Source of the DNA: Bacillota bacterium
GTDB taxonomy: Bacteria > Bacillota_A > Clostridia > DSM-8532
Length of the DNA stretch: 32,128 bases
Assembly: GCA_023424865.1 (NCBI GenBank)
Contig: JAFADM010000018.1
Coordinates: forward strand, 1-32,128
Direction: 5' to 3'
The stretch's first letter is position 1. Every line of letters starts with the position of its first letter. Shown in pieces: positions 8,818 through 18,038 of the stretch. The notes under the pieces are model-generated. The model saw only the letters and a list, made by a program, of their open reading frames with translations, was not told where the DNA came from and made no database searches. The translations under genes and the position numbers were made by a program.

Positions 8818-11800
8818 ATATTTCCTCCTTGTCTATAAAACGGCCGGTATGCGTTATCATGGCCCTTATTGCGGTGCTCATTATAGGCTCTGTTTCCCTG
8901 ACCCGGCTTGAAATGGATTTACTCCCCAGCCTTACCATGCCTGTGGCCGTAGTGACAGCCCGGTACGAGGGAGCAGGCCCGTCTGAAATGGAAACCCTTG
9001 TGACCCGGCCCTTTGAAGCCATACTCTCTTCCGTCTCCGATATGAAATCCCTTAAAACCGTATCCACAAACGAGTATAGCCTTATTATCCTAAATTTCGG
9101 TGAGAACACGGATATGGACTATGCCACACTTGAAATCAGGGAAAAGGTGGATATGGTTAAAACCATGCTTCCGGATGGCGTTACCGATATCATGGTGATG
9201 AAAATCAATCCCAATGATTTTGAATCCACCATGGAAATCGGTATCAGCGCCAAAAGCGATTTGTCGGATTTAACGCGGAAGGTGGAGGATCAGGTTATAA
9301 ACAAGCTCAAGCGGATTTCGGGAGTCGCCTCCGTTACCTTACGAGGGGGCGCGGGGGAGGAAATTCGTATTGCTCTCAGTTCGGACAGGCTTTTAGCCTA
9401 TGGCCTGGACAAAAGCACTGTCAGCCAGTACCTTGCCCTGGAAAACCTCAATATGCCTGCGGGTAATCTTGAAACATCGGGTTTGTCCATGTATCTTCGT
9501 ACCGACGGAGAATTCGGGGATATTGAAGATATTAAAAATCTCATCCTGCCAACCCCTGCGGGAGGCATTATCCGATTGAGGGACATCGGAGAGGTCACCC
9601 TTGCTGAAAGCCAGCTTAACAGCATCAGCTATGTCAATGGCAGCCAGGCCTTGAACCTGTCAATTCAAAAGCAGTCGGAAGCCAATCTTGTGGCCGTGTG
9701 CCGCCAGATAAACACCAGCCTGGAAGAGCTTCGCGCCCAGTACCCCGATCTTAGCTTTCATACCATCTATGATGGCTCCGTCTATATTGAGCAGGCTATT
9801 TCCGCCGTTGTGGATGCCGTTATACAGGGCTCCGTGCTTTCGGTGCTCATTCTTTTCCTGTTTTTAAGAAATTGGCGCGCAACCTTAATCATTGGCCTTT
9901 CCATACCTGTTTCCATCGTAGCCACCTTTGTTATGATGTTTCTCTGGGGTATCAACTTAAATCTCATGTCATTGGGAGGGCTGGCTCTTGGCGTGGGTAT
10001 GGTGGTTGATAACTCCATTGTGGTGCTGGAAAATATTTATCGTTACCGCCATGAAGGCCTGGATTTAAAGCCTGCTGCGGAAAAAGGCTCCAGGGATGTG
10101 CTTCTTGCCATAACGGCCTCGACGCTGACTGCGATTGTGGTTTTTGTTCCCATCCTGTTTATTGAAGGCTTTACAGGCCAGGTATTCAAGGAGATGGCGC
10201 TCATCATGACCTTCTCCATGATCGCCTCACTCTTGGTTGCCATAACCTTTGTCCCTATGATCTCATCAAGAATTCTGGATCTTGAAGGAAAATCTGCCGG
10301 GAAACCCTCTAAAGGCCCACTCTCTAAGCTTCTGGACGGCTGGGAGCATTTATATGAAAAGCTGGCTTCAGGTTATTCCAGGCTCCTTAATGTGTGTATC
10401 CGGCGCAGGGGGGTTACCATTGCCACTTCCATCATTCTTTTTGCCCTTTCACTGCTCTCCGCCCTTAATGTGGGCTTTGAATACTTTCCTTCCATGGACG
10501 AAGGCGTTATTACCGTCAGCATAACCCTTCCCAAAGGAAGTACACTGAGTGAAACCCACTCCATGGCCTTTAAGGTGGAAACCCTTGCCAGGCAGATTCC
10601 GGAGCTTGAGGAAACCTATATTACCATAGGAAACAGCGGTTCCGTACTGGACCGTTCCACCACTGAAAAAGCCACCCTTACCTTAAATGTGGGCGATGTA
10701 ACCGAGAGAAAACGCAATATTACACAAATCGCCGACGAGCTTCGAGGGAAAGTGGCCAATCTGGCCGGGGCGGATATTAAAATTCTGGATGACAGCCGGG
10801 TTATGGGCATTTCCATGGGAGAAAGCGCTGTGGATATCCGGGTGTCCGGGGACGATACGGAGGAGCTCAAACGCTTGTCTGGGGATCTTAAGTACCTGGT
10901 GGAAAGAATACCGGGATTGACGGAGGTTGAAAGCTCCATTGAGGAAGAAACCACTGAAGCGGTTATCCGGGTGGACAGAAACAAGGCTGTGCTATACGGC
11001 CTTACAGGCGCCCAGATCGGGGACAGTGTACGAAGCGCCATTAACGGGAGCCTTGCAACCCGCTATAAATATAGAGGATCCGAAATTGATGTTATGGCCT
11101 ACTCCTTGGCAGAAGGAATTCATTCACTGGAGGAGATTAACAACATTCCGATACAAAGCCCCAGAGGCGTGCTCATTCCGCTTTCGGAGCTAGCCGATAT
11201 CGCTCTTCAAAAATCGCCGGCCAATATTATCCGTGAGGATCAGAAACGCACCGTTTCCATTACGGCAAATTTAGGGGACAGGGCTTTAAACCGGGTTACT
11301 GAGGATTTGGAGGAGGCCTTTAACGATTATGCCTTTCCGGAAGGCTACACCTATACCTTTGAAGGCCAGCAGCAGGATCTTTTTGAAGCCTTTGATGCTC
11401 TGATAAAAGCACTGGCCTTATCGGTCCTTCTTGTTTATATGCTCCTGGCAGCCCAGCTTGAATCCTTTATCCACCCATTCACCATCATGCTTTCCGTACC
11501 CCTTGCCCTGACCGGCGGACTTATTTCCCTTGCAGCTGCCGGAATGCGCCTCAGTATTCCAGCCTTTATCGGTATGATTATGCTTGTGGGAATTGTTGTA
11601 AACAATGCCATCGTACTCATTGACTGCATAAACCGTTTGAGGCAAGAGGGCATGACAAAGGAGGCAGCCGTAGCCAAGGCGGGCCCCTTAAGGCTTCGTG
11701 CCATCCTTATGACCACCCTGACCACACTTTTAGGCATACTTCCAATGGTTATCGGCGGACAGCAGGGAAGTGAAATCATGGTGCCCCTCTCCGTTGCCGT

Positions 11801-11936
11801 AACAGGAGGTCTGACCCTGTCTACCTTTGTCTCGCTTTTGGTTCTGCCGGCCTTTTATCTGGTATTTGACGACATTACTCAAGGCGCCGGAAATCGCAAC
11901 GCAAAAAAGAGCAAAAACCTTCCGGTCCAAGCTTAA
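8814..11936 (+). CDS. RND efflux transporter, HAE1-like (AcrB/MexB superfamily)
   Basis: Proton-driven exporter of the hydrophobe/amphiphile efflux type, 1040 aa, the usual length. There is an N-terminal transmembrane helix (SIKRPVCVIMALIAVLIIG), two large extracytoplasmic loops and two bundles of helices. The TM4 motif GLALGVGMVVDNSIVVLENIYR keeps the first of the two proton-relay aspartates (AcrB Asp407) and has Asn at the second (Asp408). TM10/11 has GIVVNNAIVLIDCINRLRQEG. The gene starts within the adaptor stop codon and ends 1 nt before the stop of the convergent potassium transporter, so there is no space for a separate terminator. The substrate cannot be told from sequence: drugs, fatty acids or lipids are all possible for Gram-positive members. 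Confidence 0.94.
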   Translation: MNISSLSIKRPVCVIMALIAVLIIGSVSLTRLEMDLLPSLTMPVAVVTARYEGAGPSEMETLVTRPFEAILSSVSDMKSLKTVSTNEYSLIILNFGENTDMDYATLEIREKVDMVKTMLPDGVTDIMVMKINPNDFESTMEIGISAKSDLSDLTRKVEDQVINKLKRISGVASVTLRGGAGEEIRIALSSDRLLAYGLDKSTVSQYLALENLNMPAGNLETSGLSMYLRTDGEFGDIEDIKNLILPTPAGGIIRLRDIGEVTLAESQLNSISYVNGSQALNLSIQKQSEANLVAVCRQINTSLEELRAQYPDLSFHTIYDGSVYIEQAISAVVDAVIQGSVLSVLILFLFLRNWRATLIIGLSIPVSIVATFVMMFLWGINLNLMSLGGLALGVGMVVDNSIVVLENIYRYRHEGLDLKPAAEKGSRDVLLAITASTLTAIVVFVPILFIEGFTGQVFKEMALIMTFSMIASLLVAITFVPMISSRILDLEGKSAGKPSKGPLSKLLDGWEHLYEKLASGYSRLLNVCIRRRGVTIATSIILFALSLLSALNVGFEYFPSMDEGVITVSITLPKGSTLSETHSMAFKVETLARQIPELEETYITIGNSGSVLDRSTTEKATLTLNVGDVTERKRNITQIADELRGKVANLAGADIKILDDSRVMGISMGESAVDIRVSGDDTEELKRLSGDLKYLVERIPGLTEVESSIEEETTEAVIRVDRNKAVLYGLTGAQIGDSVRSAINGSLATRYKYRGSEIDVMAYSLAEGIHSLEEINNIPIQSPRGVLIPLSELADIALQKSPANIIREDQKRTVSITANLGDRALNRVTEDLEEAFNDYAFPEGYTYTFEGQQQDLFEAFDALIKALALSVLLVYMLLAAQLESFIHPFTIMLSVPLALTGGLISLAAAGMRLSIPAFIGMIMLVGIVVNNAIVLIDCINRLRQEGMTKEAAVAKAGPLRLRAILMTTLTTLLGILPMVIGGQQGSEIMVPLSVAVTGGLTLSTFVSLLVLPAFYLVFDDITQGAGNRNAKKSKNLPVQA

Positions 11937-11937
11937 C

Positions 11938-13272
11938 CTAACCTACAATGAATTTACCTTCCGGATAAATGGTACTGTTGTGATCCTCCTTCCTGGCCCG
12001 GCTAAGGGTCAGGATGAAGGATAGCGGCCCCACACGGCCGACAAACATGCACAGGGCGATTAATAGCTTGGAAGCCGTGTCCAAATCCGGTGTTATGCCT
12101 GTTGTCAGGCCAACCGTTGCAAAGCCGGAAACCACCTCGAATAAAATATTGATTAAGCTCCACTGTGGATTTAAAAGGCTGATAATAATCATAACCACAA
12201 AAATGAGTGAGAGGGACAGAGCCGTTACGGCAAAGGCCCTTAAAACCACCGGATTCGGTATCCGGCGGCCTAAAAGAATTGTTTCCTTGTCGGAACGAAC
12301 AACACAAACCAGTGCGGTGAGCATAATCCCAAAGGTATTGATCTTTATCCCGCCTGCGGTGGAGCCAGAAGCACCGCCTATAAACATGAGAAAGGCCACA
12401 AAAACCTTTGTTATATCCTGCATGTTATTAAGGTTTATAGAGGCATAGCCTGCCGTCCTGGCATTAACGGACAGGAAAACGGCTCCATTGAGCTTTTCAA
12501 TACCCAAAAGTGACTTAAGTCCGTTACTGTATTCCAGAACATAAATAAACAGGGTACCTACGACGAGCAATACTGCGGTCATGGCCAGCACAATGCGCGT
12601 GTGCACTAAAAGCTTTTTGGTTTTTCTGTAATCCAGTACGTCCTTCCATACAATAAAGCCAAGTCCGCCAATAACAATCAATGCATTTATGGTATACAGT
12701 ACAATAAAATTCCCATTATAGTCGGAAAGGCTCTTAAATCCTCCCATTAAGTCAAAACCTGCGTTACAGAAAGCCGATATGGCATGGAAAATCCCCATAT
12801 ATACCCCATATAATCCATATTCAGGTACGAACGCCAATGAGAGAAGGAATGCACCGGCTGCTTCTGCAAAAAAGATAAGTATCAAAATCTGACGAATGAG
12901 GGGGATAGTATCCTGAAGACTAATACTGTTAATGGATTCCTGTGCCAGAATAATACTTTTAAGCCCTGCCTTTCTTTTGCTCATAAAGGATAGGAAAAAG
13001 ACGGCAAGAGTAATAAAACCTAACCCGCCAATTTGAATCATAACCAAAATGACAAGCTCACCGAAATTGGACCAGTGATCGGCTGTATCCACCACAATTA
13101 ATCCTGTGACACAGGTTGCAGAGGTAGCTGTAAAAAGGCAATCGACATAAGGCGTTGAAATACCGTCCTCACTGGCTATAGGGAGTTTAAGCAGGAGGCT
13201 TCCCGCCAAAATGACCAGAAAAAAGCTGAGGGTAATTAAAAGCGGCGGCTTTTTTAGTAAACGGACCAGCAT
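11938..13272 (-). CDS. TrkH/KtrB-family potassium channel subunit (second of tandem pair)
   Basis: Potassium-translocating membrane subunit with four pore-loop repeats. Seen filter regions are TSATCVTGLIVVDTADHWS (loop 1), SAFCNAGFDLMGG (loop 2), NARTAGYASINL (loop 3) and VSGFATVGLTTGITPDL (loop 4). The IGGASGSTAGGIKINTFGI segment is a TrkH/KtrB signature. It is 444 aa, typical of KtrB. It follows its paralogue by 20 nt on the same strand and has AAAAGGAG 8 nt before its ATG. No cytoplasmic regulatory RCK subunit (KtrA/KtrC/TrkA) is in the window, so gating partners must be elsewhere. Confidence 0.93.
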   Translation of the reverse strand: MLVRLLKKPPLLITLSFFLVILAGSLLLKLPIASEDGISTPYVDCLFTATSATCVTGLIVVDTADHWSNFGELVILVMIQIGGLGFITLAVFFLSFMSKRKAGLKSIILAQESINSISLQDTIPLIRQILILIFFAEAAGAFLLSLAFVPEYGLYGVYMGIFHAISAFCNAGFDLMGGFKSLSDYNGNFIVLYTINALIVIGGLGFIVWKDVLDYRKTKKLLVHTRIVLAMTAVLLVVGTLFIYVLEYSNGLKSLLGIEKLNGAVFLSVNARTAGYASINLNNMQDITKVFVAFLMFIGGASGSTAGGIKINTFGIMLTALVCVVRSDKETILLGRRIPNPVVLRAFAVTALSLSLIFVVMIIISLLNPQWSLINILFEVVSGFATVGLTTGITPDLDTASKLLIALCMFVGRVGPLSFILTLSRARKEDHNSTIYPEGKFIVG

Positions 13273-13292
13273 GTTGAAATCTCCTTTTGCTT

Positions 13293-14627
13293 TTAACCTA
13301 CAATAAACTTTCCGTCGGGATAGAACGTGGTGTCATGTTTATTCTGTCTGTTTTCCAGCATTAATATAAAAGTAATGGCACCTATTCTTCCGGCCAGCAT
13401 GGTTAAGGTTAAAAGCATTTTTCCATGTATGCCCATAAGAGGAGGAATACCAGTAGAAAGACCCGCAGTACCAAAGCTTGAGGAAACCTCAAAAAGGATA
13501 TTCACAAGGGACCATTCAGGGTGAATAAGGTTTAAAAAAAGTGTAACCGAAAAAACAAGGAGTATCGCCATGATAGCTATGCAAAAGGCTTTCATTATCG
13601 TGCTGTACGGAACAACTTTTTTAAATAAAACAACCTCGTTATTGGACCTTACAACACTGATAATTGTTACAATAATGATACCAAAGGTATTAATTTTTAT
13701 GCCTCCTGCGGTTGAGCCCGAGGCACCCCCTATCAGCATAAGAAAAGAGAGGAAAACCTTGGTTGTGGACTGAAGCGTATTTACATCAAAGGTGGCAAAG
13801 CCCGCGGATCGCGTATTTACGGAAAGAAAAAAAGCATTGAGAAGCTTATTCCAGCCGGTATAAGGCAAAAGGGCCTGATTGTGTTCCACCACATAAATAA
13901 ACAGGGTTCCTGCAATAATAAAAGCAGCTGTAAGGAGCAGTACCAGCCTGGTATGCACCATCATCCTGCGGGTTTTGCGGTATTCCAGCATATCCTGCCA
14001 GATAATAAAGCCGAATCCGCCTAAAATGACAAGAGTGCTTATGGAAAACAAGAAAAAGGGAGACTGTCCAAAGCCATACAAGCTGCTGAACCCGCCGGAA
14101 AGATCAAAGCCCGCACTGCAAAAGGCGGATACGGAGTAAAATATACCATAATACAAACCCTTAAAAAATGGCATTTTTTGATCAAAAATAAAAAAGAAGC
14201 TAAGAAAGAGGGCGCCTATGCTTTCTGCCACCAGAACAAAATTGAATATTTTCCGTATTAGCGGAAAGGTTTCCTGCATATTAAGGCCATTAACGGAGCC
14301 CCTTGCCAGCATCATACTTTGAAGGTTGGTTTTATGCCCGCGTAAAGACATAATATAAATGAGAAGTGTTACAAGGCCAAAGCCGCCGATTTGAATCATA
14401 CCGAGTATAACCAGCTCGCCGAATAACGACCAGTAGTCTGCGGTATCCACCACCAGAAGACCTGTGACACAGGTGGCGGACGTAGCGGTAAAAAAACTGT
14501 CCACAAAGGGAGTAGCTTTCCCCGATTCGCTTGCTGCCGGTAAAGAAAGCAAAAGGCTTCCTGTGAGTATCACAATGATAAAGCTCATTGGAATAGCAAA
14601 AATGGGTTTTTTTATTTTTTCTAACAT
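13293..14627 (-). CDS. TrkH/KtrB-family potassium channel subunit (first of tandem pair)
   Basis: Paralogue of the next gene with the same length (444 aa) and the same ending (DGKFIVG). Filter regions are TSATCVTGLLVVDTADYWS, SAFCSAGFDLSGG, NTRSAGFATFDV and SSSFGTAGLSTGIPPL, and the IGGASGSTAGGIKINTFGI signature is identical. The two differ throughout their membrane helices, so the duplication is not recent. The start ATG has GGAGG (complement of 14634-14638) 7 nt upstream. A candidate promoter lies at 14667-14694 on the minus strand. Different affinity or ion preference of the two copies is inference. Confidence 0.93.
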   Translation of the reverse strand: MLEKIKKPIFAIPMSFIIVILTGSLLLSLPAASESGKATPFVDSFFTATSATCVTGLLVVDTADYWSLFGELVILGMIQIGGFGLVTLLIYIMSLRGHKTNLQSMMLARGSVNGLNMQETFPLIRKIFNFVLVAESIGALFLSFFFIFDQKMPFFKGLYYGIFYSVSAFCSAGFDLSGGFSSLYGFGQSPFFLFSISTLVILGGFGFIIWQDMLEYRKTRRMMVHTRLVLLLTAAFIIAGTLFIYVVEHNQALLPYTGWNKLLNAFFLSVNTRSAGFATFDVNTLQSTTKVFLSFLMLIGGASGSTAGGIKINTFGIIIVTIISVVRSNNEVVLFKKVVPYSTIMKAFCIAIMAILLVFSVTLFLNLIHPEWSLVNILFEVSSSFGTAGLSTGIPPLMGIHGKMLLTLTMLAGRIGAITFILMLENRQNKHDTTFYPDGKFIVG

Positions 14628-14666
14628 ACTTAGGCCTCCGGCCCTAAATCCATTTTTTATTATCTT

Positions 14667-14694
14667 GTTATAATGCTGATTAAAGGGAAAACAA
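14667..14694 (-). promoter_or_regulatory. Candidate promoter for the tandem potassium transporter genes
   Basis: On the minus strand TTGTTT (14694-14689), a 16-nt spacer and TATAAC (14672-14667) lie about 40 nt before the first potassium transporter start. The resulting leader would be too short for the c-di-AMP (ydaO) riboswitch that controls some ktr genes. Confidence 0.4.
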
Positions 14695-14814
14695 AATAAT
14701 TATATCACTTTAAAAATAGTAAGTACGATACGAAACAAACAATTATGGTTTGAATATAGGACTATTTCTCGTCATTTTGCATGACAGAAAGATATACTCG
14801 TTAAATTAGGTAAA

Positions 14815-14858
14815 CCCCTGGCAGGGGACAGGGCAAAGCCCGGTCCCCGCAGGTCCCC
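14815..14858. repeat. GC-rich element with mutually exclusive hairpins
   Basis: CCCCTG-G-CAGGGG (14815-14827) is one palindrome. The GGGGAC at 14824-14829 can instead form a longer hairpin: GGGGAC, GGGC (14831-14834), an AAA loop, GCCC (14838-14841) and GTCCCC (14843-14848). A third partner GTCCCC is at 14853-14858. One GGGG run thus has three possible CCCC partners. The GC content is far above the flanks. It ends 10 bp before the -35 box of the typA promoter. It resembles REP-like repeats, but no second copy exists in the window. Confidence 0.55.
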
Positions 14859-14867
14859 ATAAATGCG

Positions 14868-14897
14868 TTGACACGCAGATACCCAATAAAGTAGAAT
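14868..14897 (+). promoter_or_regulatory. Sigma-A promoter of typA-mltG
   Basis: A consensus TTGACA (14868-14873) is followed after 18 nt by TAGAAT (14892-14897), one mismatch from TATAAT. It lies about 70 nt before the typA start. It is the best -35 box seen in the window. Confidence 0.68.
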
Positions 14898-14965
14898 AAT
14901 GCAGCAGGATGATATGTGATTTTAAGTCTTTCATTCGCTCCAAATAAATGCAGACAGGTGATAAT

Positions 14966-16795
14966 GTGTTAGAAAATCAACCGACTGAAATAAGAAACGT
15001 GGCTATCATTGCGCACGTAGACCATGGTAAAACGACAATGGTGGATGCGATGCTCCGCCAAAGCGGCATCTTCCGCAGCAATGAAAAGGTTGCGGAACGG
15101 GTTATGGACTCCAATGATTTGGAGAAGGAAAAGGGCATTACCATTTTATCAAAAAACACTGCTGTTTTTTATGGCAACACCCGCATTAACATTGTTGATA
15201 CACCGGGCCATGCCGATTTTGGCGGTGAAGTTGAACGCATATTGAAGATGGTGGACGGCGTTCTTCTTCTTGTAGATGCCTATGAGGGTGCAATGCCTCA
15301 AACACGCTTTGTTTTAAGGAAAGCATTAGCACTTCATTTAAAGCCTATTGTTGTTATCAACAAAATTGACAGGAAGGAAGCACGTCCCAACGAGGTTATC
15401 GATGAAATTCTGGATCTTTTCATTGAACTGGGTGCGGACGAATCCCTTCTGGAGTTCCCGGTTGTTTATGCATCCTCTCGTGAAGGTTACGCCAAGCTGT
15501 CATTAGCCGAGGAATCCGATAATCTGGAACCGTTGTTCAATACGATTCTTGAATATGTTCCGGGTCCAAAGGGCAGCCCCGAGGAGCCTCTTCAGTTCCT
15601 GGTTTCCAGCCTGGACTACGATGAATACATTGGCCGAATCGCCATTGGCAGAGTAGAGAGAGGCACTATCCGCAAGGATATGCAGGCCGTGCTGTGTAAA
15701 AGAGACGGCAAGCTTCAGAATGTTAAAATTTCCTCACTGCAGAATTTCAGAGGCCTTAAGCGCACCGACATCACCAGCGCCTCCGTCGGTGAAATTATTG
15801 CCGTTTCCGGTATCAGCGACATTACCATCGGTGAGACTATTTGTGACAAAGAACGCCCGGAGCCCATTCCCTTTGTCGATATAGACGAGCCTACCATCTC
15901 CATGCAGTTTTCCGTAAATAACAGTCCTTTTGCCGGCAAAGAGGGTACTTTTGTTACCTCAAGGCATATAAGGGACAGGCTGTATCGGGAAATAGAAACC
16001 AATGTGAGCATGCGTGTTGAGGAAACCGATTCAGCAGACTGCTTCAAGGTATCGGGCCGCGGCGAGCTTCATCTTTCCGTACTTATAGAAACCATGCGCC
16101 GTCAGGGCTATGAATTTCAGGTATCCAAGCCTGAGGTTATTACCGTAGAGCAAAATGGCGAAGTCTATGAGCCTATGGAGTATTTGGTTATTGATGTTCC
16201 CGAGGAATACATGGGAAGCGTTATGGAAAAGCTGGGCATGAGAAAAGGCGAAATGGTCAATATGCACAGCGCCAATCAGGGATTTGTACGCCTCGATTTC
16301 AAGATACCTGCCAGAGGCCTTATCGGTTACCGCTCGGAGTTTTTGACGGATACCCGGGGAAATGGTATAATGAATCATATTTTTCACGGGTACGAGCCCT
16401 GGAAGGGTGAAATCAAGAGCCGTTTAAGAGGTGCCCTTGTTGCCTGGGAAACCGGTGAATCGGTCACCTACGGACTTTTCAACGCTCAGGACAGAGGCTC
16501 TCTCTTCATCGGACCGGGCGTACCTGTATATGAAGGCATGATCGTGGGCGAATGCTCCAGAAACGAAGACATTACAATTAACGTATGCAAAAAGAAGCAT
16601 GTTACAAATATGCGTGCATCAGGCTCCGACGAAGCCCTGAAGCTGGTTCCCTTTATCAATATGAGCCTGGAGCAGAATCTTGAGTTTATTGCAGATGATG
16701 AACTTGTAGAAATTACGCCGGTATCCATTCGTCTTAGAAAGAAGATATTGAATACCGAGCAGAGAGCTAAGGTGAAAAGCGGTGCAAGGAAGTAG
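14966..16795 (+). CDS. typA: Ribosome-associated translational GTPase TypA/BipA
   Basis: EF-G-like GTPase that binds the ribosome and helps 50S assembly and stress or cold adaptation. GTPase motifs are present: AHVDHGKTT (P-loop), GITI (switch I), DTPGHADF (G3) and NKIDR (G4). The C-terminal BipA domain includes the conserved stretches [33 protein letters not shown] and NIRKKK-like [19 protein letters not shown]. About 609 aa, the normal length. The GTG at 14966 follows AGGTG (14956-14960) by 5 nt and gives the usual short leader before [13 protein letters not shown]. An ATG at 14948, in frame, is the alternative. Its end overlaps mltG by 14 nt. Confidence 0.95.
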   Translation: MLENQPTEIRNVAIIAHVDHGKTTMVDAMLRQSGIFRSNEKVAERVMDSNDLEKEKGITILSKNTAVFYGNTRINIVDTPGHADFGGEVERILKMVDGVLLLVDAYEGAMPQTRFVLRKALALHLKPIVVINKIDRKEARPNEVIDEILDLFIELGADESLLEFPVVYASSREGYAKLSLAEESDNLEPLFNTILEYVPGPKGSPEEPLQFLVSSLDYDEYIGRIAIGRVERGTIRKDMQAVLCKRDGKLQNVKISSLQNFRGLKRTDITSASVGEIIAVSGISDITIGETICDKERPEPIPFVDIDEPTISMQFSVNNSPFAGKEGTFVTSRHIRDRLYREIETNVSMRVEETDSADCFKVSGRGELHLSVLIETMRRQGYEFQVSKPEVITVEQNGEVYEPMEYLVIDVPEEYMGSVMEKLGMRKGEMVNMHSANQGFVRLDFKIPARGLIGYRSEFLTDTRGNGIMNHIFHGYEPWKGEIKSRLRGALVAWETGESVTYGLFNAQDRGSLFIGPGVPVYEGMIVGECSRNEDITINVCKKKHVTNMRASGSDEALKLVPFINMSLEQNLEFIADDELVEITPVSIRLRKKILNTEQRAKVKSGARK

Positions 16796-17942
16796 TTCGG
16801 TTAAAAGGCCCCATGAACAGGAGAGCTTTAAAAAAACACCTGTAAAAAAAATGAGGAAAAAAAAGCCTAAGAAGAAGCGCTATCTTTTTCTTAAGCTGTT
16901 GATTCTTATTCTCCTGTGCATGGTAGGGTTTATGGTGTGCGCACTAAACGGCTACAAGTATATCGTGCTGGGCACCCAGCAGGCCGAGGTTGTTTTGACG
17001 GAGACAACGGGGGACATTTATAACATCCCCTCCGGTTCCAGTCCTGCCGATATTGCCGACGATTTATACGATAAAGGCTATATCAAGGATGTGGGAAGGT
17101 ACAAGCTCCTTTCAAAGGTCATGGGCTTTAACAACGCCTACAGGGCAGGTAACTTCCTCATTGAAAAAGGAATTAACGAATATGCCCTCATGCTTCGGCT
17201 TACCGACGAACCTTTAAAAAATCCCACAAAGGACATTATGATTCCGGAGGGAAAGACCCTGCTCGAAACGGTTGAGACCTTGCACGGCCAAGGCTATGTG
17301 GATAAAGGCAAGTTTATGAAAATTGCCTCCACCGAAACAGAGCGCTTTTCCTTCCTGAAGGATATAAAAGCCACTGAAACCCGGCCCTATGTGCTGGAAG
17401 GCTACCTGTATCCAGATACCTATAAGCTGGATGAAGGCTGGACCGAACAGCAGCTCATCGATATGATGCTTAATGAATTCAACCGTATTTTTACCCAGGA
17501 TTTCAAGGCTCGGGCAGAGGAGCTGGGCATGACCATTGATCAGGTGGTTACAATGGCCTCTTTAATCGAAATGGAAGCCCGTTATCCCACCGATTACAAA
17601 AAGATCTCCAGTGTATTTCATAACCGCCTTAATTCCCAGTACAAGAAGCTGGAGTCCGATGCAACCGTACAGTACGCCCGCATTTATGCCGGTCTTGGCC
17701 GTACTTCCTCTCTTCTTTATAAGGATTTGGAGATCGAAAGTCTTTACAATACCTATAAATATGAAGGACTTCCCCCGGGACCCATTTGTTCTCCAAGGGT
17801 AGATGCCATTGAGGCAGCTTTGTATCCTGAGAAGACCAATTACCTGTTCTTCTTTGCAACTCCCGACGGGACAAACATTTACAATGAAACCTATGAGGGA
17901 CATGTACAGGACCAGGCCAAATACGGCGTAAGCGGCAATTAA
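16782..17942 (+). CDS. mltG: Endolytic murein transglycosylase MltG (YceG family)
   Basis: Membrane-bound lytic transglycosylase that cuts nascent peptidoglycan and so limits glycan strand length. A basic cytoplasmic tail (repeated Lys, about 35 residues) is followed by one transmembrane helix (LFLKLLILILLCMVGFMV). A LysM-like subdomain (IPSGSSPADIADDLYDKGYI) and the YceG catalytic domain come next. The catalytic glutamate is in MASLIEMEA (about residue 263), followed by KISSVFHNRL, ESDATVQYA and YNTYKYEGLPPGPICSP. The GTG at 16782 lies inside typA with AAGGTG at 16769-16774, implying translational coupling. It corresponds to B. subtilis YrrL, which likewise precedes trmR. Confidence 0.94.
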   Translation: MQGSSSVKRPHEQESFKKTPVKKMRKKKPKKKRYLFLKLLILILLCMVGFMVCALNGYKYIVLGTQQAEVVLTETTGDIYNIPSGSSPADIADDLYDKGYIKDVGRYKLLSKVMGFNNAYRAGNFLIEKGINEYALMLRLTDEPLKNPTKDIMIPEGKTLLETVETLHGQGYVDKGKFMKIASTETERFSFLKDIKATETRPYVLEGYLYPDTYKLDEGWTEQQLIDMMLNEFNRIFTQDFKARAEELGMTIDQVVTMASLIEMEARYPTDYKKISSVFHNRLNSQYKKLESDATVQYARIYAGLGRTSSLLYKDLEIESLYNTYKYEGLPPGPICSPRVDAIEAALYPEKTNYLFFFATPDGTNIYNETYEGHVQDQAKYGVSGN

Positions 17943-18001
17943 AGCGGGCAACGTTCGCAACCCAATTGGAGAGAAGCGAAGATATAAATTCTTATTTTTT
18001 A

Positions 18002-18022
18002 TTGACGCTTATCAGCGATAAG
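18002..18022 (+). promoter_or_regulatory. TTGACG box with an adjacent palindrome upstream of trmR
   Basis: TTGACG (18002-18007) is immediately followed by the perfect dyad CTTATC-AGC-GATAAG (18008-18022), 16 nt before the trmR ATG. A matching -10 at normal spacing is poor. The TATAAA at 18033 is 25 nt away and abuts the start codon, so a standard promoter is uncertain. The dyad may be an operator. Confidence 0.3.
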
Positions 18023-18038
18023 GTACTGATGGTATAAA

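Larger units (their letters stand above)
14628..14947. other. Divergent control region between the potassium transporters and typA
   Basis: This 320-nt gap carries control signals for both directions: the minus-strand promoter candidate near 14680, an AT-rich middle, a GC-rich hairpin element at 14815-14858 and a sigma-A promoter at 14868-14897. No open frame with a ribosome binding site was found in it. Confidence 0.6.

Noticed and set aside
14628..14760. c-di-AMP (ydaO-type) riboswitch upstream of the potassium transporter genes
   Set aside because: The leader from the candidate promoter to the start is about 40 nt, too short, and the conserved ydaO core is not recognisable.
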